From positions 32,078,501 through 32,142,500 of the forward strand of contig CATNEN010000038.1 of assembly GCA_950097015.1 (NCBI GenBank): a stretch of DNA of 64,000 bases. Direction: 5' to 3'. Under the pieces are notes generated by a model that worked only from the letters and a program-made list of their open reading frames with translations, searched no databases and had not been told where the DNA came from. Shown piece after piece: positions 10,329 through 20,964 of the stretch (within the stretch, counting starts at the first letter, position 1; each line of letters starts with the position of its first letter). This DNA comes from Macrostomum hystrix (taxonomy: Eukaryota; Platyhelminthes; Macrostomidae). The translations under genes were made by a program, and so were the position numbers.

Positions 10329-13008
10329 TCAAGTAAAAGATTCATAGCGGGCATTCTCGGTAATATCTGCCAGCATCATCGTCAGTTCAACCGAAGCGAT
10401 CGCATTCGGAGCACAATGGCTGCTACTGGTTGTTTCTCGCTGATTTGGATCGGTAGGATTATCGGCTGGATTAGCAGGCGGATTTAGCTGGGCGTCCTCA
10501 TTATCTGTATCGAGTCGCTTGTAGATGGCCTCATCTAGTACACTGTCTATGGCTGAACTGCTGCAGGTCGCAGTGGGCTGACCGGCTACGGTCTGGAAAA
10601 AATCATTGTTTATTAGCGAACAACTGTTAGATATGCGAGCGTGTTAGACGGATAGGGGGCTAAATTTTAGGTGTGTAACAGGTGTGCAATCTGTTAGACA
10701 GGTGTGTAATCTGTTAGATAAGAGTGTAAACTATTAGTCAGGAGTGTAATCTGTTTGTCAGAAGCGCAAACTGTTAGACAGGAGTGTCAGCTGTTAGTCA
10801 GGAGTGTCAGCTGTTAGACAGGAGTGTCAGCTGTTAGGCAGGAGTGTCAGCTGTTAGACAGGAGTGTCAGCTGTTAGGCAGGAGTGTCAGCTGTTAGACA
10901 GGAGTGTCAGCTATTAGTCAGGAGTGTCAGCTATTAGTCAGGAGTGTAAACTGTTAGACAGGAGTGTCAGCTGTTAGACAGGAGTGTAGGCTGTTAGGCA
11001 GGAGTGTCAGCTGTTAGACAGGAGTGTCAGCTGTTAGGCAGGAGTGTCAGCTGTTAGACAGGAGTGTCAGCTATTAGTCAGGAGTGTCAGCTATTAGTCA
11101 GGAGTGTAAACTGTTAGACAGGAGTGTCAGCTGTTTGTCAGGAGTGTCAGCTGTCAGGCAGGAGTGTAAACTGTTAGTCAGGAGTGTAAACTGTTAGACA
11201 GGAGTGTAAACTGTTAGACAGGAGTGTCAGCTGTTAGACAGGAGTGTAATCTGTTAGACATGAGTGTAAACTGTTAGACAGGACTGTAAGCTGTTAGACA
11301 GGAGTGTAAACTGTTAGACAGGAGTGTAAACTGTTAGTCAGGAGTGTCAGCTGTTAGACAGGAGTGTAAACTGTTAGACAGGAGTGTAAACTGTTAGACA
11401 GGAGTGTAAACTGTTAGGCAGGAGTGTCAGCTGTTAGTCAGGAGTGTAAACTGTTAGTCAGGAGTGTAAACTGTTAGACAGGAGTGTAAACTGTTAGACA
11501 GGAGTGTAGGCTGTTAGACAGGAGTGTAAACTGTTAGTCAGGAGTGTCAGCTGTTAGACAGGACTGTAAGCTGTTAGACAGGAGTGTAAACTGTTAGACA
11601 GGAGTGCAAACTGTTAGACAGGAGTGTAAACTGTTAGTCAGGAGTGTCAGCTGTTAGACAGGAGTGTAAACTGTTAGACAGGAGTGTAAACTGTTAGACA
11701 GGAGTGTAAACTGTTAGACAGGAGTGTCAGCTGTTAGTCAGGAGTGTAAACTGTTAGTCAGGAGTGTAAACTGTTAGACAGGAGTGTAAACTGTTAGACA
11801 GGAGTGTAAACTGTTAGACAGGAGTGTCAGCTGTTAGACAGGAGTGTCAGCTGTTAGACAGGAGTGTAAACTGTTAGACAGGAGTGTAGGCTGTTAGACA
11901 GGAGTGTAAACTGTTAGACATGAGTGTAAACTGTTAGACAGGACTGTAAGCTGTTAGACAGGAGTGTAAACTGTTAGACAGGAGTGCAAACTGTTAGACA
12001 GGAGTGTAAACTGTTAGTCAGGAGTGTCAGCTGTTAGACAGGAGTGTAAACTGTTAGACAGGAGTGTAAACTGTTAGACAGGAGTGTAAACTGTTAGACA
12101 GGAGTGTCAGCTGTTAGACAGGAGTGTCAGCTGTTAGACAGGAGTGTCAGCTGTTAGACAGGAGATCGCCTGATATGCATGCTTATTATTTTATTAAAAG
12201 GCCATGGAAATTAGAACGTGTTTCTTCTGCAAAATCCACTCTCTTTTTTAGTAACAAAGATAAATAATTAATTAATTTTTTCCATCTAAACTAGCTTTTT
12301 TCCATGATTTACCGTTCTTGATCTCTCCCTCTCTCTCTCTCTCTCCCTCTCTATCTTCCTCTCTATTGATGAGCTCCAACAAGAGCGAAACGCGTCTGGA
12401 GTTGCCTTGGTTCGAATCCGGATTTCAATTTTCTCGATACATATCGGAATCGATTCCAACATTAGATTTTTGAAATTCAATATGCAGTGTCCTCTCTCCT
12501 CTCTTCCGCTCTCCCTCTCCCTTTCTATTCCTCTCCCTCTCTCTTCCTCTCCCTTTCTCTTCCTCTCCCTCTCTCTTCCTCTCCCTCTCTCTTCCTCTCC
12601 CTTTTTCACTCACTCTCTCCCTCTCTCTTCCCTTCTGACTATCCGGATGTCTAATGCTAGTCTCTATTCTGATCCCCATCCCAATTTCAAAAGTCCACAA
12701 TTTTTCTTCTCACCAGGCAATGTCGCCTCCAACTGCTCGCATCGTCATCCGCGCTGTTGCCACCGCCTCCGCCTCTGCCAGCGTCGGTGGAGAGACCAGC
12801 TTCGTTGGCGTTCGTTCGACGAGCTGCTAGCAATGCGCCGAGCATTCCACTGAGAATGCGGCACAGTTCGGCTCTGAAGCCTTCGTAGGACACGTAGTAC
12901 ACCAGGATGTTGATGCTGGAGTCCAGGCTGGTGGCAAGGTTGGCTAAATAGCCGATTGTGTTCCAGCCGACGATCACAAAGCTGTCGCTGGCGCCCTCGC
13001 CTCCACCG

Positions 13009-13042
<34 letters not shown>

Positions 13043-13955
13043 TGGCCGGATCGAAGCACTTCAACACCGTGGGCCATTCGCAGGCTAGAAAAGCCAGGCA
13101 AAGACAGGCCACGGTTCGATTCCTGGCGGCGAAACGATCGCCGGAGCGTCCGGCTAGACGATCTCGACGCCGTAGCTGGTGCCGCTTCAGCAGGGCGGCC
13201 CGCAGACGGCGTTGAGCCAGGAGGCTGCGCAGCAAGCGGAGGCTGCAGCCGACGAGGCACAGGCACGGGCCGCAGCTCTGGAAGACGAACAGCGCTACTC
13301 CCAGGTAGAGAAATCGATAGGCAGCTGACTCGTTGAGCTGGGCGTCCAGATGGCTGACCCGCTGGTCGGCGGTGCACACGACGACGCGAAATTCGAAAAT
13401 TCGTGGCACCGCCACCAGGCAGCTGAGACAGGCCGCCAGCGTCAGGTGCTGCCTGGCCCGACGCCCGATGTCGGCGCCCGATGCTCCGCTAGTTCCACCA
13501 GCAGCGCAGACGGCAATGAGGGCGCATCGGAAATAGCTGATGGCCACCACTGTCCAATTGCGGAGGATGTGCAGCGCGGTTCCCATGGCAACGGTGCATG
13601 TCAACAGTCCGGCCACAGCGCTGGCAGCAGTTTGGCTGGGCAATCGCAGCGAGTTACTGTCCATGGCGAAGATGAGGATCTGGTTGACGGCGAACACCGC
13701 TTGAAAGGCAGCTTCGGCCATAGACAGCGACCGTAGTAGGCGATGGAAGGCCAGCCGGGGCCTCAGCCGTAGGAATACGGCGCAGCTGAGCAGGTTGAGC
13801 AGACAGTTGACTCCGGCCAGGCAGATGACAGCGGGGAAGTAGATCCCGAGAGCCCAATGGCTGCGCATGTAGGCAGCATTGTAGAGGCTGGCATTTTCGC
13901 ATTCGTGAGTTGAGTTGCCGGCCAGAATGATTGAGTAGCTAGTCTCGGTCGTCAT
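10329..13955 (-). CDS. Class A (rhodopsin-type) G-protein-coupled receptor, peptide-receptor-like, two exons
   Basis: Exon 1 is 13955-12714 and exon 2 is 10592-10329 (stop TGA). Both junction ends are phase 0 (CTG|GTGAGA ... CCAG|ACC), giving 501 residues. The N-terminus has two N-glycosylation sequons (N14, N21). Seven hydrophobic segments follow, TM1 near 35-62 and TM7 near 327-357. A Cys pair (C120 before TM3, C194 in loop 2) could form the conserved disulphide. TM3 ends in FRC (142-144) where most family members have DRY. TM6 has ACEWP. TM7 has SSINILVYY followed by GFR, matching the (N/S)SSINxxxY form seen in FMRFamide- and other peptide receptors. Extracellular loop 3 carries 11 consecutive glycines. 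Exon 2 supplies only an 87-residue Ser/Thr/Asn-rich cytoplasmic tail. The ligand is unknown. Confidence 0.85.
10640..12163. repeat. 20-bp minisatellite in GPCR intron, about 75 copies
   Basis: Units GTTAGACAGGAGTGTCAGCT, with GTAAACT and GTAGGCT variants and GTTAGTCA or GTTAGGCA changes. The first units near 10640-10760 are diverged and the rest are regular. Blocks of several units recur (for example 11281-11640 and 11941-12060). It shares the CTGTTAGACA core with several other arrays in this window. Confidence 0.96.
12325..12640. repeat. CT-rich low-complexity tracts
   Basis: Two pyrimidine tracts (12325-12364 and 12489-12638) built from CTCTCTCT and CCTCTCCCTCTCTCTT runs. They flank the hammerhead/B-box segment in the GPCR intron. 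Read on the minus strand they are purine-rich and leave frames open, but no protein is implied. Confidence 0.9.
12361..12401 (+). ncRNA. Type I hammerhead-ribozyme-like fold
   Basis: The segment folds as a minimal type I hammerhead. Stem I pairs CUCUA (12361-12365) with UGGAG (12397-12401). The core UUGAUGA (12366-12372) matches CUGANGA except at the first base. Stem II is GCUC/GAGC with a six-base loop. GAAA is at 12387-12390. Stem III is a two-pair AC/GU stem with a GC loop. The nucleotide before the cleavage point is C (12396). The C-to-U change at core position 3 would be expected to weaken or abolish cleavage. A canonical Pol III B box (GGTTCGAATCC, 12409-12419) follows 8 bases later. 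Hammerheads beside Pol III boxes are known in schistosome SINE-like elements. The motif lies in the GPCR intron on the opposite strand. Confidence 0.65.
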
Positions 13956-14204
13956 AGGGATGCTTGAGAACAGTTCAGTTGCTATGCGAGCGATTCGAGA
14001 CGGGAGATTTTCATCGTAGCTGTAAGTGTGCTATATCTCTGGCTTCTCCAGTGCAGTTTCTAGGTCGGTTCTGATTGGTCCAGAGAAGAGCTAAGGAGTG
14101 TAGCGATAAAGCAGTGGACGGATTCCATCCAGTCTAGCAGATCTCGCTGATAAAGATAGGTTATTGATCATTTTCTGCTTGCTCTGTCGGTGCGTCTGTC
14201 CTGA
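13956..14204 (-). promoter_or_regulatory. Probable GPCR 5' UTR and upstream region
   Basis: Non-repetitive sequence upstream of the GPCR start on the minus strand. No clear TATA box or acceptor was found. The next array starts at about 14205. Confidence 0.3.
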
Positions 14205-14615
14205 GCCACATCCTGTTCTATCCTGTTCTATCCTGTTCTATCATGTTCTATCCTGTTCTATCCTGTTCTATCCTGTTCTATCCTGTTCTATCCTGTTCTA
14301 TCCTGTTCTATCCTGTTCTATCCTGTTCTATCCTGTTCTATCCTGTTCTATCTTGCTCTATTCTGTTCTATCCTGTTCTATCCTGTTCTATCCTGTTCTA
14401 TCCTGTTCTATCCTGTTCTATCCTGTTCTATCCTGTTCTATCCTGTTCTATCTTGCTCTATTCTGTTCTATCCTGTTCTATCCTGTTCTATCCAGTTCTA
14501 TCCTGTTCTATCCAGTTCTATCCTGTTCTATCCAGTTCTATCCTGTTCTATCCAGTTCTATCTTGCTCTATTCTGTTCTATATCATTTTATATCCTGTTC
14601 TATCCTGTTCTATCC
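14205..14615. repeat. 10-bp minisatellite, about 40 copies
   Basis: Repeats of TATCCTGTTC with TCTTGCTCTA, TCCAGTTCTA and TCATGTTCTA variants. The variant triplet TCTTGCTCTATTCTGTTCTA occurs three times at intervals of about 100-110 bp, showing block copying. It yields a spurious 176-codon Cys/Ser/Leu frame. Confidence 0.96.
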
Positions 14616-15035
14616 TATTGTGTCCTTAGCATGCAGGTTATTTCTGTTCTGTGTCATATTTTGGGAGCACACCTATAATTTTTCTTGGAAATAATTTTGC
14701 TTCTAAGAAAGTCCTACCTAATTAACCTGTTCCACCCAGAAATTATTGCTTCAGCTGTAGCAAAAGTAGCTTGAATAAAACAAGACTTAGATGCGTCGCA
14801 TGCTAACGCTCAATTATTCTTGACAACCTGACTTGAAGTTTCTCAGCCTATAGCGGCAGTTTCACCTTGGCTTTGCCTGAGAGCTGAAATAGCTTGCATA
14901 GGAATGTAAGAAAACTTATCGATCATGAATAGTTCGTTATTAGCTCGTCTAGTTGCCATTAATTTTAGTTGCGACAGTTTAATATATTGCAAGGATTGAG
15001 TTCAGAACATTTACTGTGTGCTAGGACACAATTAG
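14616..15035. other. Non-repetitive intergenic sequence
   Basis: Mixed-composition sequence between two arrays. No exon or RNA gene can be supported. Confidence 0.45.
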
Positions 15036-15440
15036 AAAACTTTTGGAAGCATTTAGAAAAACGATTTACACTTTAGAAAACTATTTAACGCATTTAGAAA
15101 ACGGTTTAACGCATTTAGAAAACGGTTTAACACATTTAGAAAACTGTTAAACACATTTAGAAAACTGTTAAACACATTTAGAAAACTGTTAAACACATTT
15201 AGAAAACTGTTAAACACATTTAGAAAACTGTTAAACACATTTAGAAAACTGTTAAACACATTTAGAAAACTGTTAAACACACTTAGAAAACTTTTAGACA
15301 CATTTAGAATACTGGTAAACACACTTAGAAAACTTTTAGACACATTTAGAATACTGGTAAACACACTTAGAAAACTTTTAGACACATTTAGAATACTGGT
15401 AAACACATTAAGAAAACCGATAAACACATTTAGAAAACGG
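15036..15440. repeat. 21-bp minisatellite, about 19 copies
   Basis: Units TTTAGAAAACTGTTAAACAC plus A. The central part is homogeneous. The 3' part alternates two unit types (CTTTTAGACACA and TACTGGTAAACACA) as a 42-bp dimer repeated three times. Confidence 0.95.
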
Positions 15441-15790
15441 TTGGTCGGACAAATCACATTTTACTTGTGATTATGTATAGTTAACCATGTACATTCAGTG
15501 ACTTTGTTAAATATAGTGACTAATTTTACAGTAGATCTACCAATAGGGGTAATTCCCCCTGACAATTTTTTGTGCTGCACCCGAGCGGAACAAACGCAAG
15601 CACACAAAACTCAAGAACATGGGCCAATTTTTTGTTGCGCATCTTCTGAAACAAGAATCAATTCGTCAGACCGTCGAGATATTCAATGGTTCTGGCCGAA
15701 GGTCAGATTTTTTTCCATAAGTGCTAGTGTATTTCATTATACACTCCTATACACGAATTAGCACTGCTAGTACACCATCGTCTTGTCTGT
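15441..15790. other. Non-repetitive upstream sequence
   Basis: About 350 bp with no coding signal, upstream of the CCAAT/TATA pair of the calmodulin-like gene. Confidence 0.4.
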
Positions 15791-15853
15791 CAACCAATCA
15801 GTCACCACTCAACGCTGTTAGCATTCGGGCGCTGCCAAAAAATATATAAAAAC
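15791..15853 (+). promoter_or_regulatory. CCAAT and TATA boxes, probable promoter of the calmodulin-like gene
   Basis: CAACCAATCAG at 15791-15801 is followed about 40 bp later by AATATATAAAAAC (15841-15853). A 5' UTR intron with donor GTGAGT at 16183 and acceptor CAACAG ending at 16264 would join this promoter to the coding exon starting at 16328. Confidence 0.5.
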
Positions 15854-16327
15854 TAGCGGCAAAATGGCTTGTTAGTTCTATTGTACGAGTAAATATCGTT
15901 GAACTGTAAATAGTATAACAGTATAAAATATTTTTATACTAAATTCGATGTCGCTGAAAATATTTTCTAGGTCCGATTTGATTCGTAGCCGGGCTTATTT
16001 TACCCAGTATCAATTGTATGTACAGGTATGGAGGTACGTGCTTGCATGGTGCAAGAATGAGTAAATAAGCTAATTTATATTAAGCCTTTTTTTATGAAAG
16101 AATGTGCACACAGGCACACAACCAATTTTCTGCTCCACCATATCTCTTCTCTCTCTCCTCTCTCTCCTTTTCCTACACTCCGGTGAGTGCAACTATATTA
16201 TTCACTTAAACCACTAGTTGCCATAGGTGACTAACGACGCTTTTCTGCTATACTATATCAACAGGCGGCTAAAAGGTTTTACATCAAATAGCTGTCGCTT
16301 ATCGCTATTAAATAAGATATAGTCGCC

Positions 16328-17700
16328 ATGTCCGACAGTTTAACAGACGAGCAAATAGCAGAATGCAAGGAGGTGTTCGCTCTATTCGATAAGCAGGGCC
16401 TAGGCCAGGTGCCAACCGAGTCACTGGGCCGACTGTTGCGCGCTCTGGGATATAATCCTTCTAATAAGGATGTCCAGGTGAGAGATTTTGTGACAGACGA
16501 CGATTAATGAGGAAATTGTTCTACGAGTATATCATGCCAGATTTTTGTCTACTTCTTGCCTTTGATATTGTTGACAAGAAGTTAATAAAAAGTCGAGAAG
16601 TATACTTATTATACCCGTTCTGATTAAGTTGATAAGGGTTCTAAGATTCTAAGCTTCTTAGAACATTAGTATACTAAGGCAATGATCGAACTAATGAAAA
16701 CTGATTAGCGAAGATGAGAATAAAAAAATTGATCGAGAAGAGAAGAGAAAAATGAGAGCTGTGAGATGGCATGGGGGAGTGGCGAGGAGGGCATGATAGA
16801 GGGGACAGTGAAGGGTAGAAAGATGATGGAACGGGAGATGAGATAGAAGAGAGAGGAGAGAGGAGGAATGAGAGGAGAGAGAGTACAGGAGAGGAGAGAA
16901 AAGAGAAAGGAGAAGAGATAAAGGATAAAGAGTACAGCTGGATAGATAGAGGATAGATAGAAGATAGATAGAGGAGGAGGGGAGAGAGAGGAGGAGGGGA
17001 GAGAGAGGAGGAGGGGAGAGAGAGGAGGAGGGGAGAGAGAGGAGGAGGGGAGAGAGAGGAGGAGGGGAGAGAGAGGAGGAGGGGAGAGAGAGGAGGAGGG
17101 GAGAGAGAGGAGGAGGGGAGAGAGAGGAGGAGGGGAGAGAGAGGAGGAGGGGAGAGAGAGGAGGAGGGGAGAGAGAGGAGGAGGGGAGAGAGAGGAGGAG
17201 GGGAGAGAGAGGAGGAGGGGAGAGAGAGGAGGAGGGGAGAGAGAGGAGGAGGGGAGAGAGAGGAGGAGGGGAGAGGGGGACAGTAGGACAGAAAAAGCAA
17301 AAACGACGAGCTTTTTAGAGATTGTAGGACAGGATTCGAATCGAAACACATTGCAGCCAAAATTACCAGCCAGCATGCAACCCACGGCGCATTGCAGGAG
17401 ATGATCGTTGAAGTGGCTGCCGAATCTGGAGACGTCATCGATTTTACCACCTTCAGCGATCTTGTTGGCAAGAAACTGTCAGCGGTTTCCACCTCCGAGG
17501 ACACCCTGGAGGAGGCGTTCCGGGCTCTGGATCGTCAGCTGACTGGCCGGCTAAAGGCGGCCGATCTCAGGGTGCTGCTGACCAACATGGGCGAATGCCT
17601 GACGGAGGAGGAGGTCGAGGAGATGATGCAGGAGGCTCAAGTGGGGCCGAAGGGCGAGTTCGACTACAGAGAATTCACCCGGCTGGTGCTGTCTAAGTAG
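16328..17700 (+). CDS. Calmodulin-like EF-hand protein with degenerate calcium loops
   Basis: Exons 16328-16477 and 17398-17700 join in phase 0 (CAG|GTGAGA ... TTGCAG|GAG) and give 150 residues, against 149 for calmodulin. The N-terminus (SLTDEQIAECKEVFALFDK) and C-terminus (YREFTRLVLSK) align along the whole length with calmodulin. The four loop regions are clearly recognisable but have lost most calcium ligands. Loop 1 reads DKQGLGQVPTES (no acidic 12th residue). Loop 2 is AAESGDVIDFTT. Loop 3 is DRQLTGRLKAAD. Loop 4 is QVGPKGEFDYRE. Weak or no calcium binding is expected, so a constitutive calmodulin- or light-chain-like role, for example on an IQ motif, is an inference. A myosin essential light chain is the main alternative. 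The intron holds a purine-rich array. Confidence 0.87.
16478..16969. other. Calmodulin-like gene intron, non-array part
   Basis: AT-rich to 16740, then increasingly purine-rich sequence leading into the 17-bp array. No exon is seen. Confidence 0.5.
16970..17276. repeat. 17-bp polypurine minisatellite in intron, about 18 copies
   Basis: Units GGAGGAGGGGAGAGAGA without interruption for about 300 bp. The pure purine strand could form triplex or other non-B structure. A 276-codon Ser/Pro/Leu frame on the minus strand is an artefact of the 17-bp period. Confidence 0.96.
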
Positions 17701-18349
17701 CGACTGTGGCCTTTTAATAATAGTACATAAAGTAGTAATTATATGAGAGGACATTTATTGACAATTATATTCGAGACCCGACAATTATAGCAGTTTGTTA
17801 TGCGGATCTCAAACGAATACATGCTAATTGAACAGTGTTGGTTACGCGTCCTACGAGCGTATGTACGGGAAATCACGCTCTTCTGAGTAACAATATATTG
17901 AATCATTTTTACTTTCTACTCCATTATACTTGTAGGAACGTAAGATGCTTTTAGTGCTACTGAGAAGGACAGGAAATAAAGCTAAAAGCTTCCCATTTTA
18001 AAAGAAGAAAACACAGTTCTAATGTACGAACTGCATCAAATTCTGGAAGGAGAGTGTAAGTGTTTCTCTCGACCGGAATAGCAACTAAAGTGAAGTGGCT
18101 TTAGCGTCCGAGGGAATTTAAGCTCGCAGTCAGAAAAACTTGTAGGAATAATGTTCTATCTTCCGAGAATCGTTATAATGTGGAAATTTTTTAACGATCT
18201 GCAAAGGCCACGTGATTTACTGAACTTTACTTGACTTTTGCTGCAGGAAGCGCGTCTTCCGCGGATGCAGCACGCGGAGGCGTCGCCACCCATTCCGTTA
18301 CGCTAATATCAAGATCTGCATGCGGTGTCGCGTGGGGGATACGGTGATG
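17701..18349. other. 3' flank of the calmodulin-like gene
   Basis: 3' UTR and intergenic sequence. An AATAAAG near 17975 is the best poly(A) candidate. From about 18240 the sequence is GC-rich and may be the 3' tail of the adjacent retrotransposon relic. Confidence 0.4.
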
Positions 18350-18700
18350 CTGGCTCGCCCGGTTGCCCTTTAGGTATCGAACGAGCTGGCAGATATTATT
18401 CTCAGAATGTCTGAAAACGCGGAGAAGTCCGGGTTTGGGCGAGGTAGGTGAAGCCTGTCCTGAGCTGTAAATGCGGGGTAGTCACAAAAGAAATGCTCCG
18501 CATTCTCTACTTAGGTGAGGCAGAAAGGCCACTCGTCACTCAGGATTTTACCTTGCAGGTATAGCGATGTATAGTGAAAAAGTCATGGCCAGAGATCGGG
18601 CCACTGTGGCTGGCCTGGTGTTTCTGCGGTTGAGACCAATCAAGGGCTGACAGAGGGTAGTGGATGGACAAGGAACAGCAGCGCAAGACTGCCGAGAATC
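18350..18700 (-). pseudogene. Non-LTR retrotransposon relic, C-terminal end of ORF2
   Basis: Minus-strand translation in shifting frames gives [16 protein letters not shown], then ILSDEWPFCL, a stop, then ENAEHFFCDYPAF and a PNPDFSAFSDIL tail. The order (RR..T.AR.R block, C-P-x-C, ENAEHxxxxC-P, then the tail) matches the cysteine/histidine motif and tail at the C-terminus of Jockey/CR1-type reverse transcriptase proteins. Stops and frameshifts show it is dead. The polymerase domain is not visible. Confidence 0.65.
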
Positions 18701-19194
18701 GGCGGTGTTGATTCACCTTTGCTTCGAGGACACCCGCTGAGCTGCTGTTTCGTGGAAAATTTCCGGAATAGTTAGGTTACGCGTTCTTGATTTGGCACGA
18801 TTTAAAAAATCATAACGGCGTGCACACAAAATTCATTAAGACAACCGAGCGAACGAGATTACTGATTAAGGTCACCGGCGTCATTTTTCAAACTGTTAAC
18901 TTATTATAATAAATTTATATAAACTTTTATTTATTCAATTGCCTAATTGTGATTGGTACCAAAGCCTAAGGCAAGCCTTATTGACCAAATCAGTTTATTT
19001 TAATTTTGATAATTTAAAATAAATTAATAGCTATACAACAGGCTGCCTATTAATAGTGATTGTTTATTGCTTTTATAATCACAATAGCTTAATAGATATT
19101 TTTTAATATCTAAAATTACTAACAATATTAATATAGTTAGCCACTGTAGCAATCTAGCCTAGAACATTTAGTAGGCCTAGTTTAAAAAGGCAGA
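18701..19194. other. AT-rich intergenic sequence
   Basis: AT-rich sequence between the retrotransposon relic and the inverted-repeat element. No feature is supported. Confidence 0.4.
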
Positions 19195-19731
19195 GCTTAT
19201 TCCCACGGTCCCATGCCTATAATTTCAATTTTATCCACATGGATCCGTGCCGATAATTTTCTGCTTATCCACACGGCAGCTTGTATGAATAGGTCTAAAA
19301 CTCTTTATATAAATATGCCGTGCCATTAATTTCAATTTTATCCACACCGACATTAATGTCATCCTTTTTAATTATTGTAATAACAACTTACTAAATATTT
19401 TGTCATTGTTACATGTTTTCATTCGAATTGTATTGACTTAAAAAAGTAAGAAGTCTATCTAAGAAAATCATACGAGTCAACCAGCAGAATTCTAGTCAGC
19501 ACCAAACTTGTCACACATATTATAAATCATTGTTATTCTTTTACACTATGCATTGATAGTGTACACTATACACTATACTCTGAAGCAAAAGCCTTATGCT
19601 CAGAGAAGTATAGGTAGGGACTTAAAGGTAGAACTATTCATACAAGCTGCCATGTGGATAAGCAGAAAATTATCGGCACAGATCCGTGTGGATAAAATTG
19701 AAATTAACGGCATGGGACCATGAGAATAAGC
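19195..19731. mobile_element. Foldback/MITE-like element with 98-bp terminal inverted repeats
   Basis: The arms 19195-19292 and 19634-19731 are reverse complements with a handful of mismatches. They start GCTTATTC and end at GAATAAGC. The 341-bp centre has no coding capacity, but it holds a third partial arm copy near 19316-19360 (TTAATTTCAATTTTATCCAC). Target-site duplication is unclear: TTAAAAA occurs on both sides but not flush with the ends. Non-autonomous DNA transposon is the likeliest class. Confidence 0.75.
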
Positions 19732-20029
19732 ACTTCCATTAAAAAAACAGTTTTACTTGCATTGTAAAATAAATTTAAACAAAACAAAGTGTAGGAGCTA
19801 TTTTAACTCTCTAATATAAAGATTTTTCTAGCTATTAATCTCTAGGCATACTATACTGTACATAAAAGCTTTAAATTTCTTGAAATCTATTCCATATTAT
19901 TATTGTGTACTATGTCTAATGAAAAGATTGAAAAACAAAAAAGGCTTAAAGAACAGGTCCATAGTTTTCTATAAGCTATATTTTTACCTTTCATTCAGTG
20001 ACTAATCTAGCCCTCAACTACTTTTTATC
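19732..20029. other. AT-rich spacer
   Basis: About 300 bp of AT-rich sequence leading into the array upstream of PRMT7. No feature seen. Confidence 0.4.
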
Positions 20030-20808
20030 ACAAATCCAGCTCTTACCCATTTACTAATCCAGCCCTCACCCACTCACTAATCCAGCCCTCACCCACTCAC
20101 TAATCCAGCCCTCACCTAATCACTAATCCAGCCCTCACCTAATCACTAATCCAGCCCTCACCTAATCACTAATCCAGCCCTCACCTAATCACTAATCCAG
20201 CCCTCCCCCACTCACTAATCCAGCCCTCACCTAATCACTAATCCAGCCCTCATCCAATCACTAATCCAGCCCTCACCTAATCACTAATCCAGCCCTCACC
20301 CAATCACTAATCCAGCCCTCACCCACTCACTAATCCAGCCCTCACCTAATCACTAATCCAGCCCTCACCCAATCACTAATCCAGCCCTCACCTAATCACT
20401 AATCCAGCCCTCACCCAATCACTAATCCAGCCCTCACCCAATCACTAATCCAGCCCTCACCCAATCACTAATCCAGCCCTCACCTAATCACTAATCCAGC
20501 CCTCACCTAATCACTAATCCAGCCCTCACCTAATCACTAATCCAGCCCTCCCCCACTCACTAATCCAGCCCTCACCTAATCACTAATCCAGCCCTCATCC
20601 AATCACTAATCCAGCCCTCACCTAATCACTAATCCAGCCCTCACCCAATCACTAATCCAGCCCTCACCCACTCACTAATCCAGCCCTCACCTAATCACTA
20701 ATCCAGCCCTCACCTAATCACTAATCCAGCCCTCACCTAATCACTAATCCAGCCCTCACCTAATCACTAATCCAGCCCTCACCTAATCACTAATCCAGCC
20801 CTCAACTT
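20030..20808. repeat. 23-bp minisatellite upstream of PRMT7, about 34 copies
   Basis: Units CCAGCCCTCACCTAATCACT plus AAT, with CCCAATC, CCCACTC and CATCCAATC variants. A block of about 320 bp with the same variant order occurs twice (about 20190-20340 and 20540-20700). It ends about 40 bp before a TTACTTTTCAG acceptor. Confidence 0.95.
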
Positions 20809-20964
20809 CTGAAAGCTACAAGGGAACAAGTTAAATTCATTACTTTTCAGTTCCGATCAAGCTTTAAGTTGTACGAATTCTTGCTCCATCGGACCATCGC
20901 ACATCCTAACCATCCTACTAACAGCGGCAGTAGCAGTTTTTACCCAATAAAACCGCTAAGTAAA

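Noticed and set aside
16674..17504. 276-codon Ser/Pro/Leu frame on the minus strand
   Set aside because: Product of the 17-bp purine array within the calmodulin-like gene intron.
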